DNA of 64,000 nt from Streptomyces dioscori (GTDB lineage: Bacteria > Actinomycetota > Actinomycetes > Streptomycetales > Streptomycetaceae): the NCBI RefSeq assembly GCF_003024195.1, contig NZ_KZ679038.1, positions 620,001 to 684,000 of the forward strand, given 5' to 3'. Positions 8,409 through 16,801 of the stretch are shown in pieces (position 1 is the stretch's first letter; each line of letters starts with the position of its first letter). The notes beneath the pieces are model-generated. The model saw nothing but the letters and a program-made list of their open reading frames with translations, was not told the origin of the DNA and made no database searches. The translations under genes were made by a program, and so were the position numbers.

Positions 8409-9841
8409 CCAGTTGCACCGCGGAGAGCGTGCGGGAGCCGGATGGTGACGGTGGTGCCGACTCCCACCTCGGACTGCACCCGTACCTGCCCCTGATGCGC
8501 GTGCACGATGGCCTCCACGATGGCCAGGCCCAGACCCGAACCGCCGTAGGCGCGGCTGCGGCTGGCCTCGGCGCGCCAGAAGCGTTCGAAGACGCGGGGC
8601 AGGTCCTGGGCGGGGATACCGGGACCGTCGTCGATGACCCGCAGGTGTACGTCCTTGCTGTCCTGGCTGATCTCGACCCGGACGGCGGTCCGGGCGGGCG
8701 TGTGCTGGACGGCGTTGCCGACGAGGTTGCGCAGGACCTGCTGGAGGCGGCCGGTCTCGCCGACGACAGCCGCCTCCGGCGCGGGCGCCATGGTGATGTC
8801 GCGCTGGGGATAGATGATCTGGGCGTCCTCGACGACGCTGGCGGCCAGCGCCGTGAGGTCGACGTCGTGCCGCTCGACGGGACGGCCGGCGTCCAGGCGC
8901 GCGAGCAGGGCGAGGTCCTCGACGAGCAGGCGCATCCGCCCCACCTCGTTCTCGATGTGTTCGAGCGCCGTCTCCAGGCCCGGTCCGGAGACACCGCCCT
9001 GGCGGTGCAGGTCGAGCCAGCCCGAGATGGTGGAGAGCGGGGTGCGCAGTTCGTGGGAGGTGTCGGCCGCCAGGGAGCGCACGGTCGCCTCCGCGCGGGC
9101 CTGGGCGTCGAAGGCCCGGTTGACCGCTTCGGCGAGCCGGTCGGTCTCGCTGCCGTTCCGGGTGGCGGGCAGCCGTTCCGTGAGGTGGCCCTCGGCGATG
9201 GCGTCGGCGGTACGGGCCATCCGGGCCAGGGGCCGCAGCCCCAGCCGCAGGACGATGACGGCGAGGCCGAGCAGGAGCAGCAACGCGGCTCCGACCAGGA
9301 CGAGTTGGCGTTCGACGAGGACGGCGACGGTTCCGTCACCGACCGAGGAGTCGACAGTCAGGACGAGCGCCGCCGGCCGTACGTCGGCTTCGCCGGGTCC
9401 GCGGTCGACGGTGAGCCCGGGGCTGGGGATACGGATCGCCGCGAGACCGTGCTCCTCGTCGTGCCCGTCGTAGTCGACGATGGTGCCGGCGGGGGCGGTC
9501 GTACTGAGCTCGGCGACCGGGCGGGCGACCGAGGAGGCGGAACCGGTGCTCAGCAGCACGTTGTTGTCGGCGTCCACGGCTACGAGGCCCAGCGGCGGCC
9601 CCAGAAGTGTGCCGAGCTGGTCGGCGTCGGCGGTCTGCGGGCCACGTCCGACGACTTCGGTGATCCGGTCGGCGTACGTTTCGAGGGTCTTCTCGTAGCG
9701 CCTGTCCAGGTAGTTCTCCAGGAGGAAGCCGGTGATGACGGCGCTGGCCGTCAGTCCGGACACGAGCAGTACGGCCAGGCCGGTCAGCAGACGCAGACGG
9801 ACACTGGAGAAGGACCAGACGCGGCGGTCGCGGAGTCTCAT
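8405..9841 (-). CDS. Sensor histidine kinase
   Basis: A 478-residue membrane kinase. Two transmembrane segments (about 15-40 and 175-200) flank an extracytoplasmic sensor of about 130 residues. A HAMP linker (RPLARMARTADAIAEG) precedes the HisKA box SHELRTPLS with the phosphorylated His at about residue 265, then N box LRNLVGNAVQHT, G1 DDGPGI, F box and G2 GGSGLGLAI of the HATPase domain. It overlaps the response regulator by 4 bases (ATGA). Operon order MMPL transporter, regulator, kinase suggests it senses a lipid or drug-like stress and controls the transporter. Confidence 0.93.
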   Translation of the reverse strand: MRLRDRRVWSFSSVRLRLLTGLAVLLVSGLTASAVITGFLLENYLDRRYEKTLETYADRITEVVGRGPQTADADQLGTLLGPPLGLVAVDADNNVLLSTGSASSVARPVAELSTTAPAGTIVDYDGHDEEHGLAAIRIPSPGLTVDRGPGEADVRPAALVLTVDSSVGDGTVAVLVERQLVLVGAALLLLLGLAVIVLRLGLRPLARMARTADAIAEGHLTERLPATRNGSETDRLAEAVNRAFDAQARAEATVRSLAADTSHELRTPLSTISGWLDLHRQGGVSGPGLETALEHIENEVGRMRLLVEDLALLARLDAGRPVERHDVDLTALAASVVEDAQIIYPQRDITMAPAPEAAVVGETGRLQQVLRNLVGNAVQHTPARTAVRVEISQDSKDVHLRVIDDGPGIPAQDLPRVFERFWRAEASRSRAYGGSGLGLAIVEAIVHAHQGQVRVQSEVGVGTTVTIRLPHALRGATG

Positions 9842-10560
9842 GTGCGGGCCTGCTCCCGGAGGGTGTAGCCGACGCCCCGGACGGTGTGCAGCAGGGGCGG
9901 GTGGCCGTGGTCGATCTTGCGGCGGAGGTTGGAGACGAAGCGCTCGACGACGACGGTGTCCCCGCCGAAGTCGTACTGCCAGACCGCTTCGAGGATCTGG
10001 GCGCGGGACAGCACCTGGCCCTGGTGGCTCAGGAGGTAGTGCAGCAGACGGTATTCGGTGGGTGAGAGGTCGAGGAGGCGGCCCGCGCGGCGGACCTCGT
10101 GCCGGGGGTCGTCCATCGTGAGGTCCGCGAGGGACAGCGCCGGCTCCTCGGGGGCGGCCGGCGCCCCGCTGCGGGCCCGCCGGAGCAGTGCCTGCAGCCG
10201 GGCGCCGACCTCGACGACGCTGAAGGGCTTGGTGACGTAGTCGTCCCCGCCGAGCCGCAGCCCCCGTACCCGGTCCTCGATCGCGTCGCGTGCGGTGAGG
10301 AAGAGGACCGGCACCCCGATACCGCGGTCGCGCAGCAGCTGGAGGATCTCGAAACCGTCGGCGCCGGGGAGCATGACGTCGAGAACGATGACGTCGGGGG
10401 GCGTGCGGGCGACCTGTTCGAGCGCTTCCGTCAGGTCGCCCGCCACGTCCACCTCGAATCCGGCGAATCCGAGGGCCGAGATCAGCAGGCGTCTGATGCC
10501 GGGGTCGTCATCGATGACGAGCACCCGGTCGGTGGTGCCGGGTGCGTCGACGGCGTTCAT
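9838..10560 (-). CDS. OmpR/PhoB-family response regulator
   Basis: A 240-residue DNA-binding regulator. The receiver domain shows IDDDPGI (acidic pocket), the phosphoacceptor Asp in VIVLDVMLPG (about residue 64), T in LFLTARD and K in DYVTKPF. A winged-helix output domain follows (LLDLSPTEYRLL, FVSNLRRKID, VRGVGYTLR). The start at 10560 has AAGGAG seven bases upstream; the longer frame to 10629 has no such support. Partner of the kinase encoded just downstream. Confidence 0.93.
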   Translation of the reverse strand: MNAVDAPGTTDRVLVIDDDPGIRRLLISALGFAGFEVDVAGDLTEALEQVARTPPDVIVLDVMLPGADGFEILQLLRDRGIGVPVLFLTARDAIEDRVRGLRLGGDDYVTKPFSVVEVGARLQALLRRARSGAPAAPEEPALSLADLTMDDPRHEVRRAGRLLDLSPTEYRLLHYLLSHQGQVLSRAQILEAVWQYDFGGDTVVVERFVSNLRRKIDHGHPPLLHTVRGVGYTLREQART

Positions 10561-10636
10561 ACGTGCTCCTTGTACGGGCGGGTCGGGCTGCCCGAGGGCC
10601 GTCGACACAGGTCCGGGTTCCACCGACACAGGCCGG

Positions 10637-12844
10637 TCAGCCGCTCACGGCAGAGGGCTGCTTGTCGGCGGCCGGGGTCGCGGCGTCGGGTGCGTGGAAG
10701 TTCTCGCCCTCCACGTCGAGCCGGGGCAGGAAGCGGTCGAGGCGCCGGGGCAGCCACCAGGCCCGGTCCCCGAGGAGAGCCAGCACCGCCGGCACGAGCG
10801 TCATACGGACCAGGAAGGCGTCCACCATGACTCCGAAGGCCAGGGCGAAAGCGATCGGCATGATATCGGCGTCGTGCGAGAACAGGAAGCCGACGAAGAC
10901 CGAGATCATGATGAGGGCGGCGGAGGTGACCACGCGGGCGGCGTTGCGGGCCCCGGTGAGGACGGCGGCGCGGGCGTCGCGGTGGCGGACGTAGTCCTCC
11001 CGCATGGCTGACACGAGGAACACCTCGTAGTCCATGGCGAGTCCGAAGAGCACGGCCATGACGATGATGGGCATGAAGCCCGCCACCGGCCCGGTGCTCG
11101 CCACCCCCAGCAGGCCGGCCAGCCAGCCCCACTGGAAGACCGCGACGGTGGCTCCGAACGCGGCTCCTACGGACAGCAGGAATCCGATGGTGGCCTTGAC
11201 GGGTATGGCGACGGACCGGAAGGCGATCATCAGGAGGAGCAGGGAGAGGCCGACCACGACGACCGCGAAGGGGATCAGCGCGCCGCTGAGTTTGTCGGAG
11301 ACGTCGATGCTGACCGCGGTCAGGCCGGTGACGGCGACATAGCTGCCCCCGGACGCGGCGAGGGGCTTCATCTCGGTGCGCAGGCGGGAAACCAGGTCGC
11401 TGGTCTCCTGGGTACGCGGTCCGGTGTCGGGGATGATCCGGATACGTGCGGCCGACTCGTCCTCGGCCAGGTCGACACCGCTAACGTCCGCTATGCCCCT
11501 GACGTCCCGCAGCCTGTCCTCGACGGCGGTGGCCGTAGCAGCGACGGCGGCCGGGTCGTCGTCCTCGACGAGGATGACGAGCGGGCCGTTCGCCCCGGCT
11601 CCGAAGGCGTCACCGACCAGGTCGTAGGCCTGACGGCTCGATGTCGTGGCGGGGCTGTTCCCTTCGTCGGTCAGGGCGAGCTTGAGCTGAAGGGCCGGCA
11701 GGGCGAGGGCGACGAGGGCGACGGTTCCGAGGATCAGGGTGCGCACCGGCCGGCGCAGTACGCCTTCGGTCCAGCGCACGCCCAGGGAGGGCCTGACCGG
11801 TACTCGTGCCGCTCGCCGGCGCCAGCGGGTGCCGGCCCTGGGGGTGAGCCTGCGGCCGCACATGCCCAGCAGTGCGGGGAGCAGTCCGAGCGCCAGCACG
11901 ACGGCGACGGCCACGGCTCCCGCGGACGCGAGGCCCATGGAGGTCAGCATCGGGACCCCCGCCACCGAGAGTCCGGCGAGCGCGATGACCACGGTGGCAC
12001 CGGCGAAGACGACCGCGCTGCCCGCGGTCGCGTTGGCCCTGGCGACGGACTCCACCACGGGCATTCCCGTGGCGAGTTGGGCCCGGTGGCGCGAGACGAT
12101 GAACAGGGCGTAGTCGATGCCCACGGCGAGCCCCAGCATCATCGCCAGGGTGGGTGCGCTGTCGCTCACGCCGAGCACCGTGGCCGCGCCCATCATGGCC
12201 GCCATGGTGCCGACGACACCGAGGACGGCGGTGAGCAGCGGCAGTCCGGCGGCGAGCAGCGAACCGAAGGTGATGACGAGGATGACCAGGGCCACGCCCA
12301 GCCCGACCAGCTCGGGAGGTCCGAAGGGGGAGGTCGAGGGTGCGTAGGCGTCACCGCCGTAGACCGTCCTGAGGCCCGCCTGCCGGGCCTGCTCCCCCGC
12401 CTCCTTCACTCCGTCGAGCGTGCCGGCGGGCACGTCCTCGTCCTTCTTCGTCGTGAAGGCGACCTGCGCGACCGCGATGCGTCCGTCCTCGGAGACGGTG
12501 TCGTCCTGGACCGGGTCACCGACCTCGGCCACGCCGTGCACGTCCCCCATCGCGGCGACGGCGGACGCCAGTGACCCGCTCAACTCGGGGTCGGTCACCT
12601 TACGGCCGGGCGGGGCCTGGAACACGATGTCCGCGGACTGGACGTCCGGGGAGGGGAAGTGACGGTCCATCTTGGTCAACGCCGTCTGCGCGGGTGACCC
12701 GGGAATGGAACCGCTGTCCTCGAAGGAGCCGGCGAACGAGAAGCCGAGGCCGGTCACCGCGCCGAGCGCCAGGAGCCATCCGACCAACATCGTTCGCCAC
12801 CGTCGGGCGCCGAGAGCGCCCAGCCGGTACAGAAGTGCTGCCAT
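10637..12844 (-). CDS. MMPL-family RND transporter
   Basis: A 735-residue inner-membrane exporter of the MMPL family (ActII-ORF3/MmpL-like). It has the usual duplication: a first transmembrane helix at 15-35, a large extracytoplasmic loop, a block of helices, a second loop and a second helix block. GIDYALFIVSRHRA and AMDYEVFLVSAMRED are the conserved proton-relay Asp-Tyr motifs of each half. Such proteins move lipids, siderophores, pigments or antibiotics using the proton gradient. The start has GGGGGA nine bases upstream. It is first in an operon with the two-component system. Confidence 0.92.
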   Translation of the reverse strand: MAALLYRLGALGARRWRTMLVGWLLALGAVTGLGFSFAGSFEDSGSIPGSPAQTALTKMDRHFPSPDVQSADIVFQAPPGRKVTDPELSGSLASAVAAMGDVHGVAEVGDPVQDDTVSEDGRIAVAQVAFTTKKDEDVPAGTLDGVKEAGEQARQAGLRTVYGGDAYAPSTSPFGPPELVGLGVALVILVITFGSLLAAGLPLLTAVLGVVGTMAAMMGAATVLGVSDSAPTLAMMLGLAVGIDYALFIVSRHRAQLATGMPVVESVARANATAGSAVVFAGATVVIALAGLSVAGVPMLTSMGLASAGAVAVAVVLALGLLPALLGMCGRRLTPRAGTRWRRRAARVPVRPSLGVRWTEGVLRRPVRTLILGTVALVALALPALQLKLALTDEGNSPATTSSRQAYDLVGDAFGAGANGPLVILVEDDDPAAVAATATAVEDRLRDVRGIADVSGVDLAEDESAARIRIIPDTGPRTQETSDLVSRLRTEMKPLAASGGSYVAVTGLTAVSIDVSDKLSGALIPFAVVVVGLSLLLLMIAFRSVAIPVKATIGFLLSVGAAFGATVAVFQWGWLAGLLGVASTGPVAGFMPIIVMAVLFGLAMDYEVFLVSAMREDYVRHRDARAAVLTGARNAARVVTSAALIMISVFVGFLFSHDADIMPIAFALAFGVMVDAFLVRMTLVPAVLALLGDRAWWLPRRLDRFLPRLDVEGENFHAPDAATPAADKQPSAVSG

Positions 12845-12990
12845 GCCTGCATCCCCCAGGGGTTAGGTGGTTGAGGCACTGATGCTGCTCGGCGGACTTG
12901 ACGGCCGCCCCACGCCGAACCTGACGGTTTCTTGACGGCCTTCCTCACGACTTCTCGACGGCCTTCTCCACGATCGGCTCGCCTGTCGGG

Positions 12991-13028
12991 CTGGCTTGTC
13001 CGGCTGGCTTGTCCGGCTGGCTTGTTTG
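12991..13028. repeat. Tandem 13-bp repeat
   Basis: Two full copies of CTGGCTTGTCCGG and a third partial copy run directly into the TTGACA -35 box of the GntR promoter. Confidence 0.8.
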
Positions 13029-13053
13029 ACAATTATGCTGTAGCAAATACCAT
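13026..13053 (+). promoter_or_regulatory. Autoregulatory promoter/operator of the GntR gene
   Basis: TTGACA (13026-13031), 16-base spacer and TACCAT (13048-13053) with the palindromic core TGCTGTAGCA at 13036-13045 in the spacer. It differs at one base of 28 from the block in front of the transporter operon. The predicted transcription start is at about 13060-13061, at the ATG used as the gene start. Confidence 0.7.
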
Positions 13054-13060
13054 GTTCCGT

Positions 13061-13780
13061 ATGGCTCTGCTCCCCCAGCTCTCGTCCCCGGTCACCCTCG
13101 GCGATCAGGCGTACGCCGCGATCCGCGAGGCCATCGTCACCGGCACCCTCAAGCGCGGGGAGAAGGTCACGGAGCGGGGCCTGGCGGAGTCGCTCAGCAT
13201 CAGCGCGACCCCCGTCCGTGAGGCGCTGCGACGCCTGGAGCAGGACCGGCTGGTGGAGCGGACGGGGCCCAGGTCGGTCCGTATCGCGCAGTTCGGCAAG
13301 GAGGAGCTGCGCGAGTTCACCATGATGGAGGACGTGCTCCGGGCCCTCGCCGCCCGACTGGCCGCGGAGAAGTCGACGGCGGCCCAGCGCCGCGAGATGT
13401 CCGACTGCCTGGACAAGGCGGACGCCTTGCGCGGCGCACTGCGCGACGCGGACCCGGGCACCGACGCGGAGCGGGACCTGGTGCTCGAAATCCAGGCACT
13501 CATGCGCCACTTCCACACGATCGTGGACCGGGCCAGCGGCAACGCGACCCTGATCCAGATGCTGCGTACCGTCGACGCCTTCGGTTCGGAGGAGCGGCGG
13601 GACAGCATCCTGTCCGAGGTGCGCGGCGAGCACTCGAAGGTGGTCGACGAGCGGTACAGACAGCATCGGGTCATCTACGAGGCCATCGCCGCCGGCAACG
13701 GGGAGCGGGCCGAGGAGCTGATGCGGGCGCACAGCCACACCTCGAACGTCTCCCGGATCGCGACGCGCTTTTCGAGCTGA
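13061..13780 (+). CDS. GntR-family regulator, FadR subfamily
   Basis: A 239-residue regulator. The N-terminal winged helix (about 10-75) has AIVTGTLKRGEKVTE, LAESLSISATPVREAL and LEQDRLVER; the all-helical FCD effector domain follows with metal-type residues in MRHFHTIVDRAS and MRAHSHT. FadR-group proteins typically sense a small carboxylate or its CoA ester. ATG 13061 is chosen because the promoter TACCAT ends at 13053, making a leaderless message; ATG 13052 would lie upstream of the predicted transcription start. The promoter block shared with the AtuA operon makes that operon its likely target. Confidence 0.88.
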   Translation: MALLPQLSSPVTLGDQAYAAIREAIVTGTLKRGEKVTERGLAESLSISATPVREALRRLEQDRLVERTGPRSVRIAQFGKEELREFTMMEDVLRALAARLAAEKSTAAQRREMSDCLDKADALRGALRDADPGTDAERDLVLEIQALMRHFHTIVDRASGNATLIQMLRTVDAFGSEERRDSILSEVRGEHSKVVDERYRQHRVIYEAIAAGNGERAEELMRAHSHTSNVSRIATRFSS

Positions 13781-13831
13781 CACGCTCGCTCCACGCGGAG
13801 CTGTGTTCCCGGGGCCATGTGCCGTACGGGG

Positions 13832-14794
13832 CTACGGCGTCAGCACGATCCTGCCGAAGACCTCCCCGTCGTCCATCTTCCGGTGGGCGCGTACGGCATG
13901 GTCCAGCGGCAGCACTTCGTGGACGACCGTGTCCAACTCGCCGCGGACCGCGGCGGCGAACTGTTCCCCCCGTACGGCATGCAGGTCGGCCGAGGCGACG
14001 GTGTCCGCGCTGAAGGTGGCGAAGGACAGCGACTTGCGGAACGCGGCCAGCATCCTCGTACCGAAGTCCGCCGGCGGCTGGCCGGCCACGACGCCGACGG
14101 CGACCATGCGGCCGTTCGGATTGAGCCTGTCGAAGAACGACGGCAGGTCCTCACCGGCGACGATGTCGATGATGACGTCGTATCCTGCCGGAGCGTCCTG
14201 TCCCCCGTCCCCGGCGCGGTCCAGGACATGGGTGGCGCCCAACTTCCGCAGCCGCGCGCCGCGTTCGGCCGACGACGTGGTGACCGCCACCGCTGCGGCG
14301 CCGCCCTTGGCCGCCAACTGGACGGTCATGACGCCGATGCCGCCGGCCGCGCCGCGCACCAGGACCGTCTCACCAGGGGCGAAACGGGCGTGCGCCAGTG
14401 CGAAGTAGGCGACGACCCCGGAGGTGCCGAGCGTCACCGCGTCGGCGGCGGAGAGGCCGTCGGGGAGGGGGAGGATCTCCCGCACCGGGACGACGGCCTG
14501 TTCGACGTAGCCGCCGCCCGTGCCGGTGAACCCCCACACCCGCCGGCCGATCCATGAGGTGTCGACGCCTTCGCCCACCGCGGTGACCGTGCCGGCCACC
14601 TCGTTGCCGGGAATGTGCCCCTCCTTGAAGCCGTAGGCGGCCAGGGCGCCGCTTCGGATCACGGTGTCGACACCGCCGACGCCCACCGCTTCCGCGGCGA
14701 TCACCACGTCTCCGGCGGCCGGTACGGGTGCGGGCAGGCCGACCACGGCCAGCCCGTCGGGGCCTCCGTACGTCCGGATCTCAATTGCCTTCAA
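13832..14794 (-). CDS. Zinc-independent quinone oxidoreductase (MDR superfamily)
   Basis: A 320-residue NADPH-dependent oxidoreductase: GroES-like N-terminal domain (HIPGNEVAGTVTAVGEGV), then a Rossmann domain with GAAGGIGVMTVQLA for NADPH binding. Zinc-ligand cysteines of alcohol dehydrogenases are absent, as in quinone reductases. TTG at 14794 is the preferred start because GGAG stands six bases upstream and the protein then begins MKAIEIRTYGG, usual for the family; GTG 14806 is the alternative. A TetR gene is divergently transcribed 110 bases away and likely controls it. Confidence 0.88.
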   Translation of the reverse strand: MKAIEIRTYGGPDGLAVVGLPAPVPAAGDVVIAAEAVGVGGVDTVIRSGALAAYGFKEGHIPGNEVAGTVTAVGEGVDTSWIGRRVWGFTGTGGGYVEQAVVPVREILPLPDGLSAADAVTLGTSGVVAYFALAHARFAPGETVLVRGAAGGIGVMTVQLAAKGGAAAVAVTTSSAERGARLRKLGATHVLDRAGDGGQDAPAGYDVIIDIVAGEDLPSFFDRLNPNGRMVAVGVVAGQPPADFGTRMLAAFRKSLSFATFSADTVASADLHAVRGEQFAAAVRGELDTVVHEVLPLDHAVRAHRKMDDGEVFGRIVLTP

Positions 14795-14883
14795 TGTCGT
14801 CTCCACGTGCTCGGACCGGTGTGCCGCACCCTGCTGACCTGGGCGGCTGCTTCCTCTCCCGGACGCTAACGGACGCCCCCGTC

Positions 14884-14898
14884 CACTTGGGTAAAGTG
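14884..14898. promoter_or_regulatory. Candidate TetR operator
   Basis: CACTT (14884-14888) and AAGTG (14894-14898) form an inverted repeat with a 5-base spacer in the divergent promoter region, directly before the TetR start. Short arms, so this is only a candidate. Confidence 0.35.
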
Positions 14899-14904
14899 AG
14901 AGCG

Positions 14905-15537
14905 GTGACCGATCATTTGCCTCACACCCTGCGTTCCGACGCCCTGGACAACCGCGAACGCATCATCGAAGCGGCCAGGAGGCTGTTCGCGGCCGAGGGC
15001 CTGGACGTGCCGATGCGGGAGATCGCCCGGCGCGCCGCCGTCGGACCCGCCACCCTGTACCGCCGCTTCCCGACCAAGCAGGCGCTGATCACCGCGGTCT
15101 TCGCGGACCAGTTGCGCATGTGCCGGGACATCGTCGACGAAGGGTGCGCCGACCCCGATCCCTGGCGGGGCCTCTGCCAGGTGATCGAGAAGGTCTGTGA
15201 ACTGCACGCACGCGACCGGGGTTTCACCGAGGCCTTCATGTCCACGTTCCCCGGCACGACGGACGCGGACGCGGGCCGTGAGTACACGGTGCGGGCGATC
15301 GCCGGACTGGCCCGGCGGGCCCAGGAGGCCGGGCGCCTGCGTCCCGACTTCGTCCTGGACGACCTCGTTCTGATGCTCATGGCCAACAAGGGGATCCACT
15401 CCGCCTCGACCGCGGTCCAGGTCACGGCCTCGCGGCGCTTCGCGGGCTTCGTGATCCAGGCGTTCGAGGCCTCCCCCCGGCACGCGCCGCTGCCGCCGCC
15501 GGCACGGCTGGCCTCCGCGGAGCCCGGTTACCTCTGA
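14905..15537 (+). CDS. TetR/AcrR-family repressor
   Basis: A 210-residue regulator with a helix-turn-helix at about 30-65 (ERIIEAARRLFAAEG, MREIARRAAVGPATLYRRFPTKQ) and a helical ligand-binding C-terminal domain. GTG 14905 is the likely start; GTG 14896 is an in-frame alternative and no strong ribosome site separates them. The frame open further upstream overlaps the divergent oxidoreductase and is rejected. It probably represses the adjacent quinone oxidoreductase gene. Confidence 0.88.
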   Translation: MTDHLPHTLRSDALDNRERIIEAARRLFAAEGLDVPMREIARRAAVGPATLYRRFPTKQALITAVFADQLRMCRDIVDEGCADPDPWRGLCQVIEKVCELHARDRGFTEAFMSTFPGTTDADAGREYTVRAIAGLARRAQEAGRLRPDFVLDDLVLMLMANKGIHSASTAVQVTASRRFAGFVIQAFEASPRHAPLPPPARLASAEPGYL

Positions 15538-15585
15538 CGGCACCTGACTGCACCCGGCCGGAGACACGCAGGTGCGGTGGGCCGC

Positions 15586-16701
15586 TCAGGGTGTGTCCGG
15601 GGCCGCCAGTTCGAAGTCCGCGCGGGGTGTCGCCACTCCGTTGATCTGCAGGGAGACCGCGTGCGGCCCCGGGTGGTAGCGGCGCGTGGTGATCGGCCGG
15701 AACGAATGCTCCCGTACGAGGTCGATCCGTTCGTCCGGTGCGAGGGTGCGGGTGGTGAGCTTGAAGGTCTTGCCGGTCTGGCCGCCGTTGGCTTTTCGGT
15801 GGTGCACGACGTAGTCGATCGTCAGCCGTGCCTGGACGTCACCCGCGTTGCGGATCGAGGCCGTGAAGCGGACCGTGCCGCCGAACGGGACGACGTCCCG
15901 GTCCAGTCGGGGTCCCTCGACCTCCAGGGTCGCGGGAGCGAAACCGAGCAGTTCCAGGGCGCCGGGGTGGCCGCGCTTGACCAGGGTGCGCAGCCCGTGG
16001 CGTACCAGGCGCCCGGTGGTGGCGTCGGGGCTCTCCAGCCAGCGGCGGGCGGTGTCGACGACGATCTCGGGATGGTCGCGGCTGAGGTCGTTGAGATGGT
16101 TGGCGACCGAGCGGCGTACGTATTCGCTCCCGTCGCGGTGGAGGGCGTCCAGGATGGGGACGGTCACCGCGGGACGGGCCAGGATGTCCGGGACCCGTAC
16201 CGCCCAGGGAAGGTAGGGGCGGGTGCCCTCGGAGGCCAGTCTGCGTACGTCGGCGTCGGCCGACGCGATCCAGTCGCCGAGGATGATACCGAGGGCCCGG
16301 TCGAGGTCGTGCCGCAGCAGGGTCCTGATGGCGAACTCCGAGGACAGCCGCCCGGTGAGACTCGCGAGGAGGTCCATCGCGTCGTCGAAGGCCGCCGCCC
16401 CGCCCTCCTGGACGGCGCGGGTGGCGACAGCGCTGGTGACCGGCCAGATCAGCCAGCCGGTGAACTGCGGTGCCTCGTCGCGAGCCGTACGTACGGTCCG
16501 CGCCAGCGCAGCGTAGTCACCCGGGAGGTCGGTGAGCAGTGCGTCGCGCAGCAGGTCGGCGCGCTCCCGCAGGGACAGCGGGTCGATCAGCCCGGGGGCC
16601 GCGCGCAGCGCCGTGAGTTCGGCGTCCGGGGCGGCGGTCTGCAGGGCGTGGGTGAGGCTCCGGACGGTGTGGCGGCCGATGAGTTCGTCGGCGAACGGCA
16701 T
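15586..16701 (-). CDS. DNA alkylation repair protein (AlkD-like HEAT-repeat glycosylase family)
   Basis: A 371-residue protein that begins MPFADELIGRHTV and has a helical HEAT-like body (RTLLRHDLDRALGI, SEYVRRSVANHLNDL), followed by a beta-rich C-terminal part (about 265-371: VPFGGTVRFTASI, HAVSLQINGV). This matches actinobacterial DNA alkylation repair proteins of the AlkC/AlkD group, which release bulky or cationic alkylated bases. AGAGGGA is placed well before the ATG. A WYL regulator gene lies just upstream on the same strand and its 3' end overlaps a 42-bp element that seems to be this gene's promoter. Confidence 0.85.
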   Translation of the reverse strand: MPFADELIGRHTVRSLTHALQTAAPDAELTALRAAPGLIDPLSLRERADLLRDALLTDLPGDYAALARTVRTARDEAPQFTGWLIWPVTSAVATRAVQEGGAAAFDDAMDLLASLTGRLSSEFAIRTLLRHDLDRALGIILGDWIASADADVRRLASEGTRPYLPWAVRVPDILARPAVTVPILDALHRDGSEYVRRSVANHLNDLSRDHPEIVVDTARRWLESPDATTGRLVRHGLRTLVKRGHPGALELLGFAPATLEVEGPRLDRDVVPFGGTVRFTASIRNAGDVQARLTIDYVVHHRKANGGQTGKTFKLTTRTLAPDERIDLVREHSFRPITTRRYHPGPHAVSLQINGVATPRADFELAAPDTP

Positions 16702-16759
16702 GGCGGTCCCTCTGTCGGACGGGCGGGCGGGGTGCTGCGGGGCGGTGGTGCGCCGCCCC

Positions 16760-16801
16760 TCCAGGCTAGGAGCAGATCAGGACAGCCACGGTCCTGGTTT
16801 C
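16760..16801 (-). promoter_or_regulatory. Conserved 42-bp promoter/operator, copy 1
   Basis: On the minus strand: inverted repeat CAGGAC/GTCCTG (16778-16783 and 16791-16796, 7-base spacer), then ATCTGCTCC, then -10-like TAGCCT (16768-16763). There is no -35 consensus; the inverted repeat occupies the -35 position. It drives the alkylation repair gene. A copy with 39 of 42 identical bases lies at 30425-30466. The element overlaps the stop of the WYL regulator gene. Confidence 0.6.

Larger units (their letters stand above)
12845..13060. other. Intergenic region between MMPL operon and GntR gene
   Basis: A divergent promoter region of about 216 bases with repeats: an imperfect direct repeat around 12930-12974 (CGACGGCCTTC units) and 13-base tandem copies at 12991-13028 that abut the -35 box of the GntR promoter. 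The MMPL promoter was not identified. Confidence 0.5.

Noticed and set aside
13052..13054. ATG 13052 as start of the GntR regulator
   Set aside because: It overlaps the -10 box; the predicted transcription start falls at 13060-13061, which suits the next in-frame ATG.
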